NCBI RefSeq assembly: GCF_001724815.1
Contig: NZ_MEDO01000001.1
Coordinates: forward strand, 1 to 64,000
Origin: Arenimonas sp. SCN 70-307
Lineage (GTDB): Bacteria > Pseudomonadota > Gammaproteobacteria > Xanthomonadales > Xanthomonadaceae
Reading direction: 5' to 3'
Length of the DNA: 64,000 nucleotides
The notes under the pieces were generated by a model, which saw only the letters and a program-made list of their open reading frames with translations, had not been told where the DNA came from and ran no database searches. The translations under genes and the position numbers were made by a program. Position 1 is the stretch's first letter; every line of letters begins with the position of its first letter. Below, in pieces: positions 58,785-64,000 of this stretch.

Positions 58785-58820
58785 AAAAAGAAGGGCCCGG
58801 GGCATCGCTGCCCCGGGCCC
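58785..58820 (-). terminator. Rho-independent terminator of the metalloprotease gene
   Basis: A 10-bp stem (GGGCCCGGGG/CCCCGGGCCC) at 58793-58820 with an 8-base loop is followed on the minus strand by TTCTTTTT. It separates the protease transcript from tRNA-Arg. Confidence 0.85.
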
Positions 58821-58836
58821 TGCGTTACCGATGGCC

Positions 58837-60456
58837 TCAGCGCTGGCGGACCGCGCAGCGCGCGATCTGGCCGGCCTGGCGGGTGTCGATCAGCCCGTCG
58901 GCCAGCAGCTCGTTGGCGTAGGCGCCCATGCAGGCGACGTAGGCCTCCCGGTTGGGCGCACCCAGGCTGCAGGCGCGCGACTGCGCCACCACGGCCGCGC
59001 CCACCACCAGGCCACCGGTGCCCTGCATCGGCACCAGGGTGTCGCAGGTGCCGATCCGGGCGTTGCCGGTATCGAGCGGCCAGCCCTCGTCGGCGAACAG
59101 CGCCGGGGTCAGGTCGAGCGTGAGGTTGGCGCGCAGCGAGGCGGTATTGAACGGCTCCATCAGCGCGTTGGGCGTCAGCCGCACGTCGAAGTGCGAGTAG
59201 GTCGAGCCCGGCGCGCGCGCCAGCGGCGCGTACAGCAGCACCCGGCCCGAGGCATCGGCACCCTGCAGGCGGCTGTTGCTGGTGGCCAGCGCGACCGCCG
59301 GCGAGGCGGCATTGCGCAGCTCCGTGCCGGCCGCGAGCGTGATGCCCACCACCGGGATGGTGACGTCCGGCGCCGCGCCGCCCGGGGACAGCAGGCCGGC
59401 GACGTTGTTGGCCATCAGCACGCCCGTGGCACCGGCGGCCTGGGCGTTGCGGGCCTTGTCCACGAAGGGGCAGGTCCCGCGGTCGACCAGCGCGACGTTG
59501 CCGGCCACCTGCGCGGCGTTGACGAAGGCCGTGCAGCCCTGGCTGCCGGTGGCGCCGCCCGAGTCGGCCAGCACCACGTTGCCCGCCAGCGTGCCCACGG
59601 CCACCGGGCCACCGAAGGCGCCCGGGGCGACCTCGTACTCGTTGCCGGCGATGCCGGCCGGGGCGGTGGCCCGGAGCACCAGCGCACGGTCGAGCAGCAG
59701 CGCCGCCTCGGACGTGACGCGCGGGCCGGTCCAGACCAGGTTGCCGTCGTTGATGAAGGCGGCGGCGCGCTGGGTGTTGTTCATGTCGCGCACGCCCAGG
59801 CCGAGCGTGTTGTCGCGGGAGAAATTGGCGTAGATGCTCGGGAAGCCCGAGAACAGCGCGCCGGTGGTGACGTTCTCGAAGCCGGAGAAGCCCAGGCCGT
59901 GGCCGATCTCGTGCATCACCACGTTGAGGAAGTTGATCTGGCCGGCCGGCGTGTTGCCATCGAGGCCGTAGTACCAGTCCGAGCCCGTGAGGCAGTTCGG
60001 GTTGACGCCGATGTCGCCGTTGAAGCGGGTCTGGATGTCGTTGCCGGCCGGTGCATTGACGTCCTGGCCGAGCATGCCCTTGGCCAGGGCGACGTGGTAC
60101 CAGGTGCCGGGAATGGCGCCGGTGTAGTCGCGCAGCACGCTGAGCGCGCCGGCCGAGGCCAGCGTGCCGCCGGTGGGCGTGCAGGCCAGCGGCTGGAAGC
60201 TGGCGGTGACGCGCACGGGGGTGTTGCCCGCCAGCACCGCGCTCCACAGGTCGGCCGCGTACTGGTAGGCCACCAGGCGCTGCTGGCCCAGGGTGGTGCC
60301 GTTGTTGCCGCCGACCGGGGCGCGCGGCGCCGGGTCGTCGAGGCCCAGGCCGAGGCCGGTGTCGAGGTTGATCAGGCGGATGTCGACCGCCTCGGCGGCC
60401 GGGGCGGCGACGGCCAGCAGGCCGGCCAGCGCGGTGGCGAGAAGGGACTTATTCAT
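58837..60456 (-). CDS. Secreted zinc metalloprotease with PA domain
   Basis: A 539-residue secreted protein. Signal peptide 1-23; metalloprotease domain with HEIGHGLGF at 182-190; then a protease-associated (PA) domain at about 275-390 (AGNVVLADSGG, GNVALVDRGTCPFVDKARNAQAAGA). The C-terminal part has FADEGWPLDTGNA and four or more Cys. The motif is HExxHxxG but has Gly rather than His at the metzincin third-ligand position. It overlaps the small upstream gene by 8 bases. The substrate is unknown. No PEP-CTERM or sorting signal is seen at the end. Confidence 0.87.
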   Translation of the reverse strand: MNKSLLATALAGLLAVAAPAAEAVDIRLINLDTGLGLGLDDPAPRAPVGGNNGTTLGQQRLVAYQYAADLWSAVLAGNTPVRVTASFQPLACTPTGGTLASAGALSVLRDYTGAIPGTWYHVALAKGMLGQDVNAPAGNDIQTRFNGDIGVNPNCLTGSDWYYGLDGNTPAGQINFLNVVMHEIGHGLGFSGFENVTTGALFSGFPSIYANFSRDNTLGLGVRDMNNTQRAAAFINDGNLVWTGPRVTSEAALLLDRALVLRATAPAGIAGNEYEVAPGAFGGPVAVGTLAGNVVLADSGGATGSQGCTAFVNAAQVAGNVALVDRGTCPFVDKARNAQAAGATGVLMANNVAGLLSPGGAAPDVTIPVVGITLAAGTELRNAASPAVALATSNSRLQGADASGRVLLYAPLARAPGSTYSHFDVRLTPNALMEPFNTASLRANLTLDLTPALFADEGWPLDTGNARIGTCDTLVPMQGTGGLVVGAAVVAQSRACSLGAPNREAYVACMGAYANELLADGLIDTRQAGQIARCAVRQR

Positions 60457-60877
60457 CGGCCACCTCCACGCGGTTGCCGGCGTGGTCGTGCGCATGCGCC
60501 TCGTTGCCGTGGCGGATGACCAGGTTGCCGTCGGCGTCGCGCTCGGCGACCAGGGAGCTCATCAGCGACATGGGCACGTCCATCATCACCGCGCCGTTGC
60601 GGAGCACGCGTTGGGTCTGCTGCGCCTCGGCCTCGGTCTGCGGCACGCGGATGCCGACGCGGCGCAGTTCGGAGCCGGCGGCGCGCGAGCCCGCCTCGCG
60701 GGACGCGAGTTCGGACTGCTCCTGCTCGGTCAGTGCGCGCAGGCGGCCGGTGTCGCGGTCGATGCCGGCCTTCATGGATTGGGCGGTGCCGGTTTCCGCG
60801 GCGGGCGCGTCGGCGGCAAGGCAGGCCGCGCTGGCGCACAGCGCCAACGGCAGCACGAACAGGTGCAACGACTTCAT
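60449..60877 (-). CDS. Small secreted protein resembling post-PEP-CTERM-1 family
   Basis: A 142-residue protein with a signal peptide of about 21 residues (CASAACLA). The core KAGIDRDTGRLRALTEQEQ and NGAVMMDVPMSLMSSLVAERDADGNLVIRH resembles small proteins called post-PEP-CTERM-1, often found with secreted metalloproteases. A His-rich tail, HGNEAHAHDHAGN, could bind metal. It has a GGGGGAG ribosome-binding site and precedes the protease gene with an 8-base overlap, so a shared role (chaperone or propeptide-like) is possible. Confidence 0.72.
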   Translation of the reverse strand: MKSLHLFVLPLALCASAACLAADAPAAETGTAQSMKAGIDRDTGRLRALTEQEQSELASREAGSRAAGSELRRVGIRVPQTEAEAQQTQRVLRNGAVMMDVPMSLMSSLVAERDADGNLVIRHGNEAHAHDHAGNRVEVADE

Positions 60878-61039
60878 CGGTGTCTCCCCCTCTGGTCCGA
60901 AGTGGGCCGGCCCCGCCCGGGTCGGGAGGGGGCCGGCGCGGTGCGCCGCGGTGCCGGAGTGCCGTCAGGCGGCTTTGCAGTTATCGCTTACCCGGAGGCC
61001 GGTGTAAACGGGATGAAAGCGGTGGCGCCCGGGGCGCGG

Positions 61040-61924
61040 TCAGCAGTCGCCCAGGCGGGTGGCCGTGCCCCGCTCGGTGCTGGTTTCACGCTGCCCCGAA
61101 TGCACGATTTGCTCTTCGGTGGTGCGCACGAGCTCCGCCCGGTCGGCGGACATCGTGACCTGCAGGCGGTGGTCTTCGCGCCGGGTGTTCGGACCCGTCG
61201 GGGTGGTGACAACGTCCTCGCAGCGCCACTGGGCTTCGAGGCGGGTCGGGGAGCGGCTCAGCGAGATCCAGTGGCAGGAATCGCTGCTGTCCGGCCCCTC
61301 GGCCATGATCGCGTCGAAGTCTTCCTGCGCGATGCAGGAAACGTCTTCCTCGGGGCCGTCGCGGCGGCTGTCGACCACCACCGTGCGCCAACGCCCCGGC
61401 CGCAGCGCCGGCCGCGGCGGCGGCCTGGCGGCTTCCGCCTCCGCGCGGATTGACTGTTCCAGGCCGGCGAGCCAGTCCGGGTTGTTGCCCAAGGCCGCGA
61501 CCAGCCGGCGGGCTTCGGCCAGGTCGCGCGTGACGCCGCGTCCGCCGAAGCTGAGCATGCCCGCGATGCGGATGTTGGCGAACATCCAGCGGCGCCAGCC
61601 CAGGGTCCCGGGCCGATGCCCGCCGGCCAGGCGCGCTGCGCGCCGGTATTCGGACAGGGCGGCCGGCCAGTCGATGCGATAGCCCTCGTAGCCGTAGAAG
61701 TGCCTTCCGGCTTCGTGCCAGGCGCGCACGCTCTCGATGTGGTTGCAGGCCACGCCGAGCTGCCGGTTGAGCATCGCCGGATCGCTGGCCACCAGGTCGG
61801 AATCGGCGCAAGGCACCGGCGGCTCGCCCGTGGTTTGCGCGCCGGCCGGGTTGCCGGTGAAGGCCATCATCGTCGCCACGCACAAGGCAGCGGCGGTGGC
61901 GGCAGTGGATCGGGACAAACGCAT
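61040..61924 (-). CDS. Secreted protein with Sel1-like and DUF3617-like parts
   Basis: A 294-residue protein with a signal peptide ending near residue 29. Residues 85-145 look like degenerate Sel1 repeats (AALSEYRRAARLAGG, FGGRGVTRDLAEARRLV). Residues 178-294 resemble DUF3617 (RWRTVVVDS, SCIAQEDFDAIM, CHWISLSRSP, QWRCEDVVT) with three conserved Cys and a final Cys. The ATG at 61924 has GGAGAG upstream. The function is unknown. A 162-base non-coding stretch (60878-61039) downstream shows no clear terminator. Confidence 0.75.
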   Translation of the reverse strand: MRLSRSTAATAAALCVATMMAFTGNPAGAQTTGEPPVPCADSDLVASDPAMLNRQLGVACNHIESVRAWHEAGRHFYGYEGYRIDWPAALSEYRRAARLAGGHRPGTLGWRRWMFANIRIAGMLSFGGRGVTRDLAEARRLVAALGNNPDWLAGLEQSIRAEAEAARPPPRPALRPGRWRTVVVDSRRDGPEEDVSCIAQEDFDAIMAEGPDSSDSCHWISLSRSPTRLEAQWRCEDVVTTPTGPNTRREDHRLQVTMSADRAELVRTTEEQIVHSGQRETSTERGTATRLGDC

Positions 61925-62028
61925 GCGGTCTCTCCGGCTCGGCCTGGCGGCGGGTCGCCCGAGCATGCCCGAGTCGCCACCGCCTTGCCTTGACCGGCGG
62001 CCTGCGCCGGGCGCCCTGGGCACGGGCC

Positions 62029-62060
62029 AAAAAAAAGCCGGCCACGGGGGCCGGCTTTTC
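62029..62060 (-). terminator. Rho-independent terminator after tRNA-Ala
   Basis: AGCCGGCC and GGCCGGCT pair across a CACGG-type loop; on the minus strand eight Ts follow (rc of 62029-62036). The opposite strand has a shorter four-T tract. It ends the rnd-tRNA-Ala transcript. Confidence 0.85.
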
Positions 62061-62069
62061 CTGGATTCG

Positions 62070-62145
<76 letters not shown>

Positions 62146-62186
62146 ACGGAAGGTCCGGAAATTATAGGGCCATGTCCGGGCGATGG

Positions 62187-63275
62187 CTAGCCACCGGCCA
62201 GCAGCGGCGCCAGCCGGGGTTCCAGCAGCTCGCGTCGCCAGCCTTCGAGGGCCGCCGGCCAGCCGCGGCCGGCGAGCAGGGCCTCGAGGTGCTTGCGCGA
62301 GCACAGCAGGCCGTCGGGCAGGTCGAGTTCGGCGGCGAGCGTGGCCACGGCCTGCTGCAGGGCCTTGGTGCGCGCCTTGTCCGGCTCGTCGGCGCCCAGC
62401 AGGGGCAGTTCGAGTTCCCCGGGCGACAGCGGCGCCGAGAGGGTGTCCCAGAGTTCGCCGCGGGCCTTGCGCGGGGCCTTGGGGTGGCGGTCGAGGGTGG
62501 CGTGGAATTCCGACAGGCTGCGCGGCGGGCGGCGCGCCAGCAGCACCGCCAGCTCGTTGTCGAGCACCCAGCTCTTGGGCCGGTCGCTGCGCCGGGCCTG
62601 CACGTCGCGCCAGCGCAGCAGGCGCAGGAGCCGCGCCTGGCCTTCGCGGTCGAGCGTCTGCGCGCTGCGCAGCGACAGGTGCGGCCAGGGCTCGTCGCCC
62701 TCGTCGGCGGCGTTGCGCAGGGCGCGTTCGGCGTCCTGGCGCAGCCAGTCGTGGCGGCCGCGGGCGGCGAGCTCGCGGTCGAGGAAGGCGTGCACCGCGT
62801 GCAGGTGGCGAACATCGTCGGCGGCGTATTCGCACTGCGATTCGCTCAGCGGCCGGCGCAGCCAGTCCGAACGCGTCTCGCCCTTGGCCAGCTGCACGCC
62901 GGTGACCTGCTCGACCAGCTTCTGGTAGCCCAGGCCGGCGCCGAGGCCGCACAGCGCCGCCGCCACCTGGGTGTCGAACAGCGGCGCGGGCAGGGCGCGG
63001 CAGCCGCGCTGCAGGGCCTGCAGGTCCTCGCTGGCGCTGTGCATGAGCTTGGTCACGGACGAGTCGGTGAGCAGCGGGCGCAGCGCGGCGTCCATGCCCT
63101 CGGCCAGCGGATCGACCAGCAGTACCTCGCCCGGCACCGCCAGCTGCACGAGGGCCAGCTGCGGGTAGTAGGTGCGCTCGCGGATGAACTCGGTGTCCAG
63201 CGCCACGAGGGGCTGGCCGGCCCAGCCGGCGAGTCGGGAGGCGAGGGTGTCGGGGTGGTCGATCCAGTGCGTCAC
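62187..63275 (-). CDS. rnd: Ribonuclease D
   Basis: A 362-residue 3'-5' exoribonuclease that trims tRNA and small RNA precursors. The DEDD domain has ALDTEF (Exo I), the HSASEDLQAL segment (Exo II) and SQCEYAADDVRHL with the Tyr of Exo III. Two HRDC-like domains follow. Translation starts at a GTG at 63275. Its position just upstream of tRNA-Ala on the same strand is fitting for a tRNA-maturation enzyme. Confidence 0.95.
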   Translation of the reverse strand: MTHWIDHPDTLASRLAGWAGQPLVALDTEFIRERTYYPQLALVQLAVPGEVLLVDPLAEGMDAALRPLLTDSSVTKLMHSASEDLQALQRGCRALPAPLFDTQVAAALCGLGAGLGYQKLVEQVTGVQLAKGETRSDWLRRPLSESQCEYAADDVRHLHAVHAFLDRELAARGRHDWLRQDAERALRNAADEGDEPWPHLSLRSAQTLDREGQARLLRLLRWRDVQARRSDRPKSWVLDNELAVLLARRPPRSLSEFHATLDRHPKAPRKARGELWDTLSAPLSPGELELPLLGADEPDKARTKALQQAVATLAAELDLPDGLLCSRKHLEALLAGRGWPAALEGWRRELLEPRLAPLLAGG

Positions 63276-63367
63276 GTGCGGTTCGTCGGTTGCCAGGGAC
63301 CGGCACCTTAGCCTAAGTTCGGGTCGCCAGACCGATCCGACGCCAGGCAGGCGCCCGTCCCGAGCCC

Positions 63368-64000
63368 ATGACCACGAATGCGCGAATCCTCCCGGTCGGG
63401 CTGCTGGCCGCCCTGCTGGTGGCGGGCTGCGGCGGCGGCGACGATGCCGGCCAGGCCGGCCCGGGCCCGGCCGCGGCCTCCGTCGACCCCGAAGAACTGG
63501 TGCAAACCGAGGTGGTGCTGGCGCCGCGAGCCAGCGAAGCCGAGGTGCCGCCGTGGACGCCGGTGATCGAAGCCATTCCGGCGAACGGCCTGCGCAAGGC
63601 GCTCTCGCGGGCCGGGGCGCTCGAGAAGGAGGGCCGCTGGCTGGCCGCCCCGGCCGAGGCGACTGGCGAAGTCGAATCGTCCGAACCGGCCCCGCCCGAA
63701 CCCGGCGCACTCGAAATCTACCTCGGCGTACTGGCCGCCGACGCCACCCAGGCCGATGCGCTCGAGGGCGTGGCCCGCGTACTGGCCGCGCTCGAGGCGC
63801 AGGGCCGCGCCGCGCTGGCCGAGGGCCGGTTCGCGGACGCCGAGCAGGTGGAGCGCGTCATCGTCCGCGCCCAGCCCGCGAACGAGGCGCTGGCCGCCTA
63901 CCGCGAGGCGCTGCGCGCGGCACGCCGCGCCCAGGAAAAGGTGCGGCTGGCCGAAGCACGCGAGGCCGCCAACCGCATCTTCCGGCCCGAGGGCCAGGGC
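63368..64000 (+). CDS. Lipoprotein, 3' end outside the window
   Basis: An open frame of 211 codons runs to the window edge without a stop. The N-terminus is a lipoprotein signal with lipobox VAGC (Cys21) followed by a Gly/Asp stretch. A Pro/Glu-rich linker leads into a helical region with TPR-like character (ALEIYLGVLAADATQADALEGVARVLAALEAQG). Similar beginnings occur in Xanthomonadales lipoproteins with a C-terminal SUMF1-type domain, but that part is not visible, so no function is given. Confidence 0.75.
   Translation, partial: MTTNARILPVGLLAALLVAGCGGGDDAGQAGPGPAAASVDPEELVQTEVVLAPRASEAEVPPWTPVIEAIPANGLRKALSRAGALEKEGRWLAAPAEATGEVESSEPAPPEPGALEIYLGVLAADATQADALEGVARVLAALEAQGRAALAEGRFADAEQVERVIVRAQPANEALAAYREALRAARRAQEKVRLAEAREAANRIFRPEGQG

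Noticed and set aside
58632-58836. Integration site for a genomic island at tRNA-Arg
   Set aside because: No integrase and no repeated tRNA 3' end were seen nearby, and flanking genes have host-like composition.

Overview
The window is a 64 kb piece of a very GC-rich, densely coded bacterial chromosome. Gene content and order point to a gammaproteobacterium of the order Lysobacterales (Xanthomonadales). The strongest sign is the run rpoE-rseA-rseB-rseC-mucD-lepA-lepB-DUF4845-rnc-era-recO. GTAG-type REP hairpins, a large TonB-dependent receptor and many GTG starts fit as well. This placement is an inference; no rRNA is present to confirm it. I see no prophage, insertion sequence, CRISPR array or plasmid function, and no gap between genes longer than about 230 bases.

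Layout, left to right. 0.1-9.9 kb: TonB receptor; mrp and dcd; a three-gene minus-strand operon (dienelactone hydrolase, HIT protein, tiny membrane protein); rimO; a long palindrome; greB and an AbgT transporter. 10-19.2 kb: LemA with a DUF2207 membrane protein, a second long palindrome, a HerA/DUF853 ATPase, a LysM lytic transglycosylase, a Tat-exported amidohydrolase, a REP cluster and a FadB/FadJ-type beta-oxidation enzyme. 19.3-28.8 kb: envelope-stress sigma-E operon, the HtrA protease, then lepA-lepB-DUF4845-rnc-era-recO. 28.8-36.7 kb: a REC-Hpt phosphorelay protein, a YdbH-type AsmA-like protein with a YnbE/YdbL-like lipoprotein, rlmD, a CYTH protein, nagZ, a purine phosphoribosyltransferase, a methylthioinosine phosphorylase and a cold-shock protein. 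36.7-43.6 kb: FAD monooxygenase, then a minus-strand operon of ECF sigma factor, vWA lipoprotein, anti-sigma-like protein, IMPACT-family protein and ABC exporter. 43.6-53.8 kb: CHASE-GGDEF cyclase, xseA, an unknown protein coupled to ispG, an FHA-GGDEF cyclase and a divergent Ser/Thr kinase with TPRs, and a small periplasmic protein. 53.8-64 kb: ALDH7-DUF4190-pyrD-murB-DMT operon, tRNA-Arg(CCT), a secreted metalloprotease with a small partner, a secreted DUF3617-like protein, tRNA-Ala(CGC), rnd, and a lipoprotein running off the end.

The main themes are envelope homeostasis (sigma-E regulon, phospholipid transport, peptidoglycan recycling and synthesis, secretion), signalling (two ECF sigma systems, two diguanylate cyclases, a Ser/Thr kinase, a phosphorelay protein) and core RNA, translation and nucleotide metabolism. 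Translational coupling by ATGA or GTGA overlaps is very common. Two good sigma-E promoter matches were found, one before rpoE and one inside rseC ahead of mucD. The most unusual signal is a TonB-box-like EV(T/V)GSR motif shared by the TonB receptor and two proteins of the ECF sigma operon.
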